The position numbers were made by a program, and so were the translations under genes. Positions 1 to 6,545 of a stretch of 20,160 nucleotides of DNA are shown one piece after another. This DNA is from an uncultured Dechloromonas sp. (GTDB lineage: Bacteria > Pseudomonadota > Gammaproteobacteria > Burkholderiales > Rhodocyclaceae). Position 1 is the stretch's first letter. Every line of letters starts with the position of its first letter. The stretch is from positions 1-20,160 of the forward strand of contig CAMKYP010000015.1 of the NCBI GenBank assembly GCA_946477505.1, written 5' to 3'. The notes beneath the pieces are model-generated. The model was not told the origin of the DNA and searched no databases. It was given only the letters and a program-made list of their open reading frames with translations.

Positions 1-132
1 CTGGGCGAACTGCGTGCGCATGCGGAACTTGCTAACATGCGCCTCCTTGCCCGCGGTAACCGTTTGTCGATCACGCCGGTCGCTGCGGACGAGTGGGCTT
101 TCATTACCGAACAATTGATGGGATTGCGATGA
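1..132 (+). CDS. EVE domain-containing protein, C-terminal fragment (5' end outside window)
   Basis: An open frame enters from the left edge and stops with TGA at 130-132, giving the last 43 residues of a protein. The fragment contains LARGNRLSITPV followed by EWAFI, which I recognise as the C-terminal end of EVE-domain proteins (PUA-like fold, related to thymocyte nuclear protein 1). These small proteins are thought to bind modified bases in nucleic acid, but the cellular role in most bacteria is not established. Its stop codon overlaps the start of the downstream permease gene in an ATGA arrangement, so the two are probably co-transcribed and translationally coupled. The N-terminal part is not visible, so domain completeness cannot be judged. 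Confidence 0.7.
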   Translation: MGELRAHAELANMRLLARGNRLSITPVAADEWAFITEQLMGLR

Positions 133-935
133 CGATCTGGTGGCTGGCTTACATTGCCCTTGGCGCATTCGCCGGTTTTTTTGCCGGCCTGCTCGGTATC
201 GGCGGCGGGTCCTTGATGGTGCCTGTGCTCGTCATGGTGTTCACCGCCCAGGCGTTTCCGGTGGGCGAAGTCATGCATCTGGCACTCGGCACCTCGATGG
301 CGACCATCTTCTTCACCTCGATTTCAAGTGTCCGTACGCACCATGCCCACGGCGCCGTGCTGTGGCCCATCGTGCTGCGCATTACGCCGGGCATCATCGC
401 CGGTACGTTGATCGGCACGCATGTGGCCAGCCTGGTGCCGACCAAGGCGCTGGCCCTGATTTTCACCCTGTTCATCTGCTACGTCTCGGTGCAGATGATC
501 ATCAACCTCAAGCCGCAGCCGCACCGCGAATTGCCGGGTGCCCTTGCCACCGGCGCAGTGGGGGCCGGGATCGGCTTCATTTCCTGCCTGGTGGCCATCG
601 GGGGCGGCGTACTGTCGGTGCCTTTCATGACTTGGTGCAACGTCAAAATGCAGAACGCTATCGGTACCTCGGCGGCGATCGGATTTCCGATCGCGCTGGG
701 CGGTGCGCTGGGGTATATCTGGAATGGTTGGGCGGTGAGTGGTCTGCCGTCGGGCAGTATGGGCTTCGTCTATGTTCCGGCGGTAGTCGGCGTGGCGGCG
801 GTCAGCATGCTGACCGCGCCGATCGGAGCCCGCCTGACCCATCAGTTGCCGGTGAAGACGCTGAAGCGCGTGTTCGCGGGCATTCTGCTTGCTCTGGCCG
901 GCAAGATGATGTGGGGCTTGTTCAGCGCGCCTTGA
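129..935 (+). CDS. TauE/SafE-family (sulfite/organosulfonate exporter-type) membrane permease
   Basis: The protein is 268 aa and strongly hydrophobic, with about eight predicted membrane segments. It shows the two-fold repeat typical of the family: a glycine-rich GLLGIGGGSLMVPVL motif near the N terminus and its counterpart CLVAIGGGVLSVPFM in the second half. Family members move sulfite, sulfoacetate or related small anions across the inner membrane; the substrate here cannot be told. I chose ATG at 129 over a GTG at 93 because 129 forms an ATGA overlap with the preceding stop and gives a clean start before the first membrane segment. The gene ends 14 nt inside the convergent crotonase gene. 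No sulfur-metabolism genes are adjacent. Family assignment is firm, substrate unknown. Confidence 0.88.
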   Translation: MTIWWLAYIALGAFAGFFAGLLGIGGGSLMVPVLVMVFTAQAFPVGEVMHLALGTSMATIFFTSISSVRTHHAHGAVLWPIVLRITPGIIAGTLIGTHVASLVPTKALALIFTLFICYVSVQMIINLKPQPHRELPGALATGAVGAGIGFISCLVAIGGGVLSVPFMTWCNVKMQNAIGTSAAIGFPIALGGALGYIWNGWAVSGLPSGSMGFVYVPAVVGVAAVSMLTAPIGARLTHQLPVKTLKRVFAGILLALAGKMMWGLFSAP

Positions 936-1698
936 ACACCGGCTTGCGCTTTTCCAGGAAAGCGGCGAGTCCTTCCTTGTAGTCCTCGGTGTCGAGGAAG
1001 GCGAAGGATTCGGCCTTTTCCGCATCGGTCAGCGGTTTGCCGTCCAGCAGGCGGCGTATCCACTGCTTGTGCCAGCCGGCGACCAGCGGGGCGCCGGCGC
1101 AGATGCGCCGGGCGGTGGCGTAGGCTTCATCGACCACGTCGCTGTCGGCGACAACCCGTGTCAGCAGGCCTTTTTCATAGGCTTCCCGGGCGTGCATGAT
1201 GCGCCCTTCGAGGAGGATTTCCTTGACCACGGTCGGCCCGAGCAGGCGGAGCAGACCTTCCATTTCGCCCGGATACATCGAGAACCCCAAGCGGTTGATC
1301 GGCGCCCCGAAGCGGGCGCTTTCACCGGCGATCCGGAAGTCGCAGACGCCGGCGATTTCCAGTCCGCCGCCGATACAGGCGCCGTTGATCAGCGCCACGG
1401 TCGGATGTGGGCAATCGGCAATGGCGTTGAGGGCCTTGGCGACCTCGCCGTGATAGTCGATGGCCTGTTCCAGGGTGGCGCGGCCGGTCACGAATTCCTC
1501 AAGGTCGCCGCCAGCGGCAAAAGCCTGATCGCCGGCGCCGCGCAGAACGATGCAGCGGATTTCGGGGTCGGCGCTGAGGCGTGAGACTTGCTCGGATAGC
1601 TGCTGCCACATGGCCCGATTGATGGCGTTCAGCTTGTCGGGATTGTTCAAAGTCAGGGTCGCGATTTCGCCCTGAACGTCGAGGTCGATCTTACTCAT
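922..1698 (-). CDS. Enoyl-CoA hydratase/isomerase (crotonase) family protein
   Basis: The product is 258 aa, the normal length for a single-domain crotonase acting on acyl-CoA thioesters in the cytoplasm. It has the N-terminal NNPDKLNAIN motif and both oxyanion-hole regions (FAAGGDL around residues 60-66 and GACIGGGLEIAG around 107-117). The usual C-terminal EDYKEGLAAFLEKRKP tail is also present. Glu114 matches the first catalytic glutamate of classical enoyl-CoA hydratase. The second one, within the usual QPE motif, is replaced: the segment reads APINRLG, with Ile134 at that position. Classical hydration is therefore doubtful, and isomerase or another crotonase reaction is possible. The histidine that follows AG in methylmalonyl-CoA decarboxylase (ScpB) is also absent. 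The gene stands alone, convergent with the permease and divergent from the acetate transporter genes. Confidence 0.88.
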   Translation of the reverse strand: MSKIDLDVQGEIATLTLNNPDKLNAINRAMWQQLSEQVSRLSADPEIRCIVLRGAGDQAFAAGGDLEEFVTGRATLEQAIDYHGEVAKALNAIADCPHPTVALINGACIGGGLEIAGVCDFRIAGESARFGAPINRLGFSMYPGEMEGLLRLLGPTVVKEILLEGRIMHAREAYEKGLLTRVVADSDVVDEAYATARRICAGAPLVAGWHKQWIRRLLDGKPLTDAEKAESFAFLDTEDYKEGLAAFLEKRKPVFKAR

Positions 1699-1768
1699 GT
1701 GCTTGCTTTCTTTCGGTTTAATTCGAAATAAGGGGGCAAGGTTATGCCTGTTACAGTCTTCTATAAGA

Positions 1769-1774
1769 TATAAT
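1769..1774 (+). promoter_or_regulatory. Candidate -10 element upstream of the DUF485-actP operon
   Basis: An exact TATAAT hexamer lies 42 nt before the DUF485 start, inside an AT-rich island (about 1750-1805) that contrasts with the GC-rich surroundings. No good -35 hexamer sits 16-18 nt upstream, so the promoter may need an activator, as acetate-uptake operons often do. I see no clear CRP-type palindrome. The same 118-nt gap must also hold the promoter of the divergent crotonase gene, for which I could not pick a convincing candidate. Confidence 0.4.
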
Positions 1775-1816
1775 TATTGATGCAGTTTGTACTAATTATT
1801 AATAAGGGAGATAACG

Positions 1817-2137
1817 ATGAGCAGCGCTATGTATGAGCGGATGCGGGCAAATCCGAAATTCCAGGACTTGGTTGCACGTCGGGGGAGGTTTGCGTGGACC
1901 CTGGCCTTCATTGTCCTGGCCATGTTCTATGGTTTCGTGATGGTTGTTGCCTTCAATCCGTTGTCCTTGGGGCAGCCGATTGCCGAAGGATCGAAGGTGA
2001 CGGTGGGGGTTGCCGTCGAGCTTTTCATGTTCATTTTCTTCTGGGTGCTGACTGCAGTTTACGTCAAGCGCGCCAATAGCGAATTCGACGCCTTGACGCA
2101 GGAAATCGTCAAGGAAGCCTGGAAGGAGAACAAATAA
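1817..2137 (+). CDS. DUF485 family small membrane protein (YjcH-like)
   Basis: This is a 106-aa protein with two membrane segments (about residues 26-47 and 62-83) and charged, cytoplasm-facing ends. It matches the DUF485 family, whose E. coli member YjcH is encoded between acetyl-CoA synthetase and the ActP acetate permease. Its function is not known; the conserved pairing suggests an accessory role in acetate uptake. An AAGGGAG ribosome site sits at 1804-1810. The stop overlaps the actP start as TAATG (one-base overlap), so the two genes are translationally coupled. No acs gene lies upstream here, unlike in E. coli. Confidence 0.9.
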   Translation: MSSAMYERMRANPKFQDLVARRGRFAWTLAFIVLAMFYGFVMVVAFNPLSLGQPIAEGSKVTVGVAVELFMFIFFWVLTAVYVKRANSEFDALTQEIVKEAWKENK

Positions 2138-3801
2138 TGTTGCGTCAACTGATTACCGCGCTCAGCCTGCTCTGCCTGAGCACCCTGGCGCTGGCAGCCG
2201 ATGCGGTTGCCCAGACTGAAAAGCAGGCGACCAACTGGCACGCCATCATCATGTTCTGCATCTTCGTCGCCATGACGATGGGCATTACCTACTGGGCGGC
2301 TTCGCGCACCAAGTCGACGTCCGACTTCTACACCGCCGGCGGCGGCATCACGGGCTTTCAGAACGGCCTGGCCATTGCCGGCGACTACATGTCGGCAGCC
2401 ACCCTGCTCGGCCTGACCGCGATGGTCTACACCCAGGGTTACGACGGCTACATCTATATGCTGTGCTTCTTCGCCGGCTGGCCGGTCATCCTGTTCCTGA
2501 TGGCCGAACGCCTGCGCAACCTGGGCAAGTTCACCTTCTCCGACATCACCGCCTATCGCCTCGACCAGGGCAAGGTACGCACGATGGCCGCGATTTCCTC
2601 GCTGACCGTCGTCTGCTTCTACCTGATCGCCCAGATGGTCGGTGCCGGCCAGTTGATCAAGCTGCTCTTCGGCCTGGAGTACAACACCGCGATCTTCGCC
2701 GTCGGTATCCTGATGATGGTCTACGTCACTTTTGGCGGCATGGTCGCCACAACCTGGGTGCAGATCATCAAGGCCTGCATGCTACTCTCGGGCGGCACGC
2801 TGGTCATGTTCCTGGCGATGAGTGAGTTCGGTTTCTCCTTCACCAATCTGCTGGAAAAGGCGACCGCTGTCCACAAGCTGGGCGACAAGCTGATGTATCC
2901 GGGCGCCCTGCTCAAGGATCCGGTGACCGCGATTTCGCTGGGCCTCGGCTTGATGTTCGGTACGGCTGGCCTGCCGCACATCCTGATGCGCTTCTTCACC
3001 GTGACCGATGCCAAGGAAGCCCGCAAGTCGGTGCTCTATGCCTCCGGTTTCGTGGCCTACTTCTTCAACGTCATCTTCCTGATGGGCCTCGCCGGCATCC
3101 TGATCGTCGGCCAGAACCCCGAGTTCTTCGAAGGTGGTACGGTCGGTGGCAAGCTGATCGGCGGCGGCAACATGGTCGCCATGCACCTGGCCAAGGCCGT
3201 CGGCGGCAACATGCTCCTCGGCTTCCTGGCTGCCGTCGCCTTCGCCACCATCCTGGCGGTGGTTTCCGGCCTGGCGCTGGCCGGTGCCTCGGCGATCTCG
3301 CATGACATCTACGCCCGCGTCATCATGAAGGGCCAGGCTTCGGAAGCGACCGAAATCCGCGTTTCCAAGATCGCCACCATCTGCCTCGGCGCCGTTGCCA
3401 TCGTGCTCGGCATCCTGTTCGAGAAGCAGAACATCGCCTTCATGGTCGGCTTGGCCTTCGGCGTGGCCGCTGCCGCCAACTTCCCGGTGCTCATCCTGTC
3501 GATGTACTGGAAGGGCCTGACGACGCGTGGCGCGCTGTTCGGCGGCTACGGCGGTCTGGTTTCCGCCGTGCTGTTCGTACTCTTCTCGAAGTCGGTATGG
3601 GTCGACGTGCTGGGCAACCAGGCCGCGCTGTTCCCCTATACGCAGCCGGCACTGTTCGCGATGCCGATTGCCTTCTTGCTCGCCTTCTTCTTCTCGAAGA
3701 CTGACTCCAGCGTCCGGGCTGGGCAGGAAATTGAGGCTTTCGACGACCAGTACGTCCGTGCGCAGACTGGTTTTGGCGCGGCCTCCGCCAGTAACCACTA
3801 A
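2137..3801 (+). CDS. actP: ActP-type cation/acetate symporter (sodium:solute symporter family)
   Basis: The product is 554 aa, close to E. coli ActP (549 aa). It begins with a cleavable-looking signal (hydrophobic stretch ending ALAADA near residue 22), followed by about thirteen membrane segments of the SSS family. The TAGGGITGFQNGLAIAGDYMSAA segment (first 20 residues or so recognisable from about 66) and the GTAGLPHILMRFFTVTDAKEAR region (about 275-297) are typical of acetate/glycolate permeases. It imports acetate, and probably other short monocarboxylates, with a cation across the inner membrane. An AAGGAG site at 2123-2128 lies within the end of the preceding gene. Codon use is strongly biased (CTG, GCC, AAG), suggesting high expression. 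An intrinsic terminator follows 20 nt after the stop. Substrate preference (acetate versus propionate) is inferred from the family. Confidence 0.95.
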   Translation: MLRQLITALSLLCLSTLALAADAVAQTEKQATNWHAIIMFCIFVAMTMGITYWAASRTKSTSDFYTAGGGITGFQNGLAIAGDYMSAATLLGLTAMVYTQGYDGYIYMLCFFAGWPVILFLMAERLRNLGKFTFSDITAYRLDQGKVRTMAAISSLTVVCFYLIAQMVGAGQLIKLLFGLEYNTAIFAVGILMMVYVTFGGMVATTWVQIIKACMLLSGGTLVMFLAMSEFGFSFTNLLEKATAVHKLGDKLMYPGALLKDPVTAISLGLGLMFGTAGLPHILMRFFTVTDAKEARKSVLYASGFVAYFFNVIFLMGLAGILIVGQNPEFFEGGTVGGKLIGGGNMVAMHLAKAVGGNMLLGFLAAVAFATILAVVSGLALAGASAISHDIYARVIMKGQASEATEIRVSKIATICLGAVAIVLGILFEKQNIAFMVGLAFGVAAAANFPVLILSMYWKGLTTRGALFGGYGGLVSAVLFVLFSKSVWVDVLGNQAALFPYTQPALFAMPIAFLLAFFFSKTDSSVRAGQEIEAFDDQYVRAQTGFGAASASNH

Positions 3802-3820
3802 GTTATTCAGGCTTTGTCAA

Positions 3821-3853
3821 AACCCCGGCAGCGCAGGCTGCCGGGGTTTTTTT
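3821..3853 (+). terminator. Rho-independent terminator after actP
   Basis: A perfect 10-bp GC-rich stem (CCCCGGCAGC at 3823-3832 pairing with GCTGCCGGGG at 3837-3846) closes a four-base GCAG loop. A run of seven T residues (3847-3853) follows directly. Two A residues before the stem can extend the pairing into the T run. This ends the DUF485-actP transcript and separates it from the chemotaxis genes. Confidence 0.95.
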
Positions 3854-3879
3854 CGTCCGCGTCCTGCTGTTATATGGAA

Positions 3880-3901
3880 AATTTACGATCTATAGTAAAT
3901 T
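3880..3901. promoter_or_regulatory. Inverted repeat over a candidate -10 upstream of the PAS gene
   Basis: AATTTAC (3880-3886) and GTAAATT (3895-3901) form a perfect 7-bp inverted repeat with an 8-nt spacer. Within it lies TATAGT (3891-3896), five of six matches to a -10 hexamer, about 27 nt before the PAS gene start. No good -35 is visible and it does not resemble a flagellar sigma-28 promoter. It could be an operator for a dimeric repressor or simply part of an AT-rich promoter; regulator unknown. Confidence 0.35.
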
Positions 3902-3922
3902 CGTAAGAATCGGAGGGGCGAC

Positions 3923-4441
3923 ATGAAGAGAGCCATTCAACCCAGCAGCATCGAACGCAAGATGCGGGAAGACGATTTCATCGTTTCCAAAACCAACTCG
4001 AAGGGCATCATTACCTACGGAAATCCGATATTCATCGAGTTTTCCGGGTATTCCGAAGAAGAATTGCTCGGTTCGCAGCACAACATCATCCGTCATCCCG
4101 ACATGCCCCGTGCGGCCTTCAAGCTGGCCTGGGACACCATACAGTCCGGCAAGGAGTTCTTCGCCTACGTCAAGAACATGTCCAAGGATGGTGGTTTCTA
4201 CTGGGTGTTTACCCACATCACGCCGGATTTCGACGCTAATGGAAACATTGTGGGCTATACCTCGGTGCGTCGCTGTCCGTCAGCCGAGGCCGTTGCCAAG
4301 ATCGAGCCGCTCTATCGGACCATGCTGGCCGCGGAAAAGGCGGCCGGATCGCGCTCGGCCATCGAGGCCGGTACTGCAGTCTTGGTAGACATCATGAAAC
4401 AGAGCGGAATGAGCTATGAAGAACTGGTTTTCTCCCTTTAA
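3923..4441 (+). CDS. Aer-like PAS sensor protein (probable FAD-binding redox/oxygen sensor)
   Basis: The 172-aa protein is a single PAS domain (about residues 15-120) with a helical C-terminal extension and no membrane segment. It closely resembles the N-terminal PAS domain of E. coli Aer. It has the NIIRHPDMP motif with Arg57, His58 and Asp60 at the same numbering as the Aer FAD-binding residues, Asn85 in VKN, and IEPLYR after the domain. The tryptophan Aer has at position 79 is Phe79 here. Aer senses redox state through FAD and steers aerotaxis; FAD binding here is inferred. A strong GGAGGGG ribosome site lies at 3912-3918. The gene ends with CTT TAA and overlaps the downstream transducer gene by 26 nt in the +1 frame, so together they look like a two-piece Aer. 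Confidence 0.85.
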   Translation: MKRAIQPSSIERKMREDDFIVSKTNSKGIITYGNPIFIEFSGYSEEELLGSQHNIIRHPDMPRAAFKLAWDTIQSGKEFFAYVKNMSKDGGFYWVFTHITPDFDANGNIVGYTSVRRCPSAEAVAKIEPLYRTMLAAEKAAGSRSAIEAGTAVLVDIMKQSGMSYEELVFSL

Positions 4442-5702
4442 GCGCAAGCTATTGGTGGCTTTCCTTCTGGTACTGACTGGAGGGCTGGCTTTTGTGTCGG
4501 CATGGGCGGCCCTCGGGGGCGTGGTCGCCGCGTTGCTGTTCTTGCTGTTGCCGGGCTCGGAGTCGCGGTCGGATCTCGCCAAGGTCGACGATTTATTGCG
4601 CAAGGTTGGAGGCGGCCAACTGGTTGCACGCTTGCCCCATACCCTTGGCGATCCGATGCTGGAAGCGATTCGGGTCAACCTGAACTCCGTGCTCGATCAA
4701 ACCGAGACGGCATTTCGCGAGATTCTGGGCGCAATGCAGGCATCGTCAAGCGGAAATACGGCACGCCGACTGCAGTTGCCTGGGTTGCACGGCACGTTTC
4801 GCAGTGTTCTCGAGCAGATGCAGAGCCTGCTTGATCACCTAGAGGCCGCGCAGGAGTCAATCGCCCGCGAAGCCTTGTTGTCGCGAATTTTTTTGCGCTC
4901 GGAGCGCGGCTTGTCATTGGCAATCGAACACGTGGAACATGCCTTGCGCGAGGTAGGTGGAAATTCGCGTACCTCGCGAACCCTGGCGGCCAGTTTCGGG
5001 GAGTCGGCCAGTGGCATGTCGGCAGCCGCCCAGCGAATGTCGGAAGCCTTGGGTGGGGCGCAGAAAGCGGCGGAAGGGAGCGTCGGGGCACTCGATGACC
5101 TGAATGCAAAAACAGCCGATATCCAATTGTTGACGACCCGGATCGACGGCGTTGCCAAGCAGACCAATCTGTTGGCGCTGAATGCAGCCATCGAAGCGGC
5201 GCGGGCCGGTGAGGCAGGAAGAGGTTTTGCGGTGGTTGCCGATGAGGTGCGCAAGCTGGCGGATCAGGCGCAGCATTCCGCAGAGGAGATTTCGGCGGCC
5301 ATTGCGGCAATCATGCTTTCGATGCAATCGGCCACGACGCAAATTGGCGTACTAACGGATTCGGTTTCCGAGGCGCGGCAGACGGCGTTCGAATTCAGCA
5401 GCGAACTGGCCAGTTCGGCGTCATCCGCCAACCAGGTTTGCGATTTGGTAACGACAATCGAGGCGGGCGCCAGTGCCATGGAGTCTTCCATGGGGCTGGT
5501 GGCAACGGCCCAGAGAGCCAGGGCGGATGCTGCGTCGATCCTGCACGGTCAGGAGGTAAACATCACTTCGCTGTCGGTGATGGAGCAGGAGGCCGTCAAG
5601 ATCGCCCGCTCGCGTCGCTGGGTCAAGGGCAGTCACGATCGTGAGGCGCTGGTGGCAATCTACGACCGGTTGTTTGCCGGAATCGAAAGCCGGATGTGTT
5701 GA
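4416..5702 (+). CDS. Methyl-accepting chemotaxis protein with membrane hairpin and no periplasmic domain (Aer-type transducer half)
   Basis: The 428-aa product starts with basic residues, then two closely spaced membrane segments (about 11-29 and 31-46). There is no periplasmic sensor, just as in the membrane anchor of Aer. A HAMP-like linker, perhaps two copies, covers about 50-150. The cytoplasmic coiled coil contains the signature signalling tip (from Gln249: QTNLLALNAAIEAARAGEAG, then GFAVVADEVRKLADQA), which contacts CheA and CheW. There is no C-terminal CheR-docking pentapeptide; the protein ends with an unusual basic tail after about residue 375. Input most likely comes from the PAS protein encoded immediately upstream, by protein contact or through a frameshift fusion. 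ATG at 4416 is chosen because it places positive residues before the first membrane segment. The gene is convergent with the GntR regulator, 14 nt apart. Confidence 0.9.
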   Translation: MKNWFSPFKRKLLVAFLLVLTGGLAFVSAWAALGGVVAALLFLLLPGSESRSDLAKVDDLLRKVGGGQLVARLPHTLGDPMLEAIRVNLNSVLDQTETAFREILGAMQASSSGNTARRLQLPGLHGTFRSVLEQMQSLLDHLEAAQESIAREALLSRIFLRSERGLSLAIEHVEHALREVGGNSRTSRTLAASFGESASGMSAAAQRMSEALGGAQKAAEGSVGALDDLNAKTADIQLLTTRIDGVAKQTNLLALNAAIEAARAGEAGRGFAVVADEVRKLADQAQHSAEEISAAIAAIMLSMQSATTQIGVLTDSVSEARQTAFEFSSELASSASSANQVCDLVTTIEAGASAMESSMGLVATAQRARADAASILHGQEVNITSLSVMEQEAVKIARSRRWVKGSHDREALVAIYDRLFAGIESRMC

Positions 5703-5716
5703 TCTACACGCTGTTG

Positions 5717-6382
5717 TCAGGCAGCTTTCGGTGTCTTCGCATCCATCTTTGCCAATGCTTCGCGACCGGACAGCAGGTGATCGTGCATCAGCTTCTCCGC
5801 CTTGGGGGCGTCGCAGGCCGCCAAGGCTGCCATGATCAGGCGATGTTCGTCGAGCGACTGCTGCAGGCGCCCCTCGAGCGAGAGCGAGTGGAGGCGGGAT
5901 AGCTTCAATACCTTGCGCAGGTCCTGGATGACCGACAGCAGCCAACGATTTCCGGACAATTCCTGGATGCGCTTGTGGAATTCCTGGTTGGCCTCGAAAA
6001 AAGCATCTATACGGCCGTCACGGGCTGCGCTTTCAAGGCGGGCGTGGATATCCTGTAACGCCACGATGTCACCCGATTTTGCGTTGCGGACCGCTTCGGC
6101 TGCACAACGTCCTTCAAGCATCGCCATGAGGGGGAAGATATCGTCCAAATCCTGTCGGGAAATTTCGGTGACGTAGCAGCCGCGGCGGGGGCGAAGCTCA
6201 ACGAGACCTTCCGAAGCGAGGACCTTCAATGCTTCACGCAACGGTGTTCGCGAAATGCCGTACTGTTCGGCCAGTTTTTGCTCGTCAATCCAGGTACCCG
6301 GTGTCAGTTCGTGGGCGAAAATCCGCTGACGGAGACGTTCAGCGACTTCCTGGTACAGTGCGGTGGGTGCGATGCGGGTCAT
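5717..6382 (-). CDS. GntR-family transcriptional regulator with FCD ligand domain
   Basis: The product is 221 aa with a winged helix-turn-helix (about residues 8-74; LAEQYGISRTPLREALKVL is the recognition region). An all-helical FCD domain of the FadR subfamily follows (about 80-210). Likely metal or ligand residues are His136 in EFH, His180 in DEHRLI and His202 in HDHL. The usual first aspartate of this set appears as Asn132. Such proteins are usually acid- or acyl-responsive repressors. The gene is transcribed away from the methylmalonyl-CoA mutase operon across a shared 163-bp region, so it probably controls that operon and itself; the effector might be a propionyl- or methylmalonyl-type metabolite. 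This regulatory link is inferred from position and the palindromes found there. Confidence 0.88.
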   Translation of the reverse strand: MTRIAPTALYQEVAERLRQRIFAHELTPGTWIDEQKLAEQYGISRTPLREALKVLASEGLVELRPRRGCYVTEISRQDLDDIFPLMAMLEGRCAAEAVRNAKSGDIVALQDIHARLESAARDGRIDAFFEANQEFHKRIQELSGNRWLLSVIQDLRKVLKLSRLHSLSLEGRLQQSLDEHRLIMAALAACDAPKAEKLMHDHLLSGREALAKMDAKTPKAA

Positions 6383-6440
6383 TGTGATGTGGTCTCGGTG
6401 GACAATTCGGTACTTTGCCGACTTGATTTCATAATTATGG

Positions 6441-6449
6441 ATACAGTAT
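6441..6449. promoter_or_regulatory. Candidate operator 1 in the gntR-mutase intergenic region
   Basis: ATACAGTAT is a perfect 9-base palindrome with a single central base. It overlaps a wider inverted repeat, CATAAT (6430-6435) and ATTATG (6448-6453). It covers the proposed -10 of the gntR promoter, a position suited to autoregulation. Short palindromes with small spacing are typical GntR-family sites, but this exact sequence has not been matched to a known motif. Confidence 0.35.
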
Positions 6450-6471
6450 TATGTAGGGCTTGGTATGTCAA
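6443..6471 (-). promoter_or_regulatory. Candidate promoter for the gntR gene
   Basis: Read on the minus strand, an exact TTGACA (6471-6466) is followed after 17 nt by TACTGT (6448-6443), a weak -10 with three of six matches. It would place transcription start near 6436 and leave a leader of about 54 nt. The -35 physically overlaps the -35 of the divergent mutase promoter. Confidence 0.35.
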
Positions 6472-6493
6472 GCTTGGCCCAAAAGCGTAGAAT
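6465..6493 (+). promoter_or_regulatory. Candidate promoter for the methylmalonyl-CoA mutase operon
   Basis: ATGTCA (6465-6470, four of six matches to the -35 consensus) and TAGAAT (6488-6493, five of six to the -10) are separated by an ideal 17 nt. The predicted start is near 6500, giving a leader of about 46 nt with an AGGGG ribosome site at 6535-6539. The second palindrome of this region covers the -10 and start point. Confidence 0.45.
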
Positions 6494-6503
6494 TTTGAAT
6501 TCT
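6489..6503. promoter_or_regulatory. Candidate operator 2 over the mutase promoter start site
   Basis: AGAATT (6489-6494), a three-base TTG spacer, and AATTCT (6498-6503) form a perfect inverted repeat. It overlaps the proposed -10 and transcription start of the mutase operon, where bound repressor would block initiation. The divergent GntR regulator is the leading candidate to bind, although the sequence differs from operator 1, so a second regulator cannot be excluded. Confidence 0.4.
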
Positions 6504-6545
6504 GCATGATCGGCCGAAAAAAATCGACTCGACGAGGGGTGTTTC

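Noticed and set aside
93..128. Upstream GTG start for the TauE/SafE permease
   Set aside because: It would overlap the EVE gene by 40 nt and add a non-hydrophobic leader. ATG at 129 gives the common ATGA coupling.
922..1698. Methylmalonyl-CoA decarboxylase (ScpB), suggested by the nearby mutase and similar C-terminal tail
   Set aside because: The decarboxylase histidine after AG is glycine here and the tyrosine region does not align cleanly. The tail is common to many crotonases.
2782..3798. Antisense 338-aa open frame under actP
   Set aside because: Low-complexity His/Gln/Glu/Arg-rich translation with no motif, complementary to a certain transporter gene; a codon-bias artefact.
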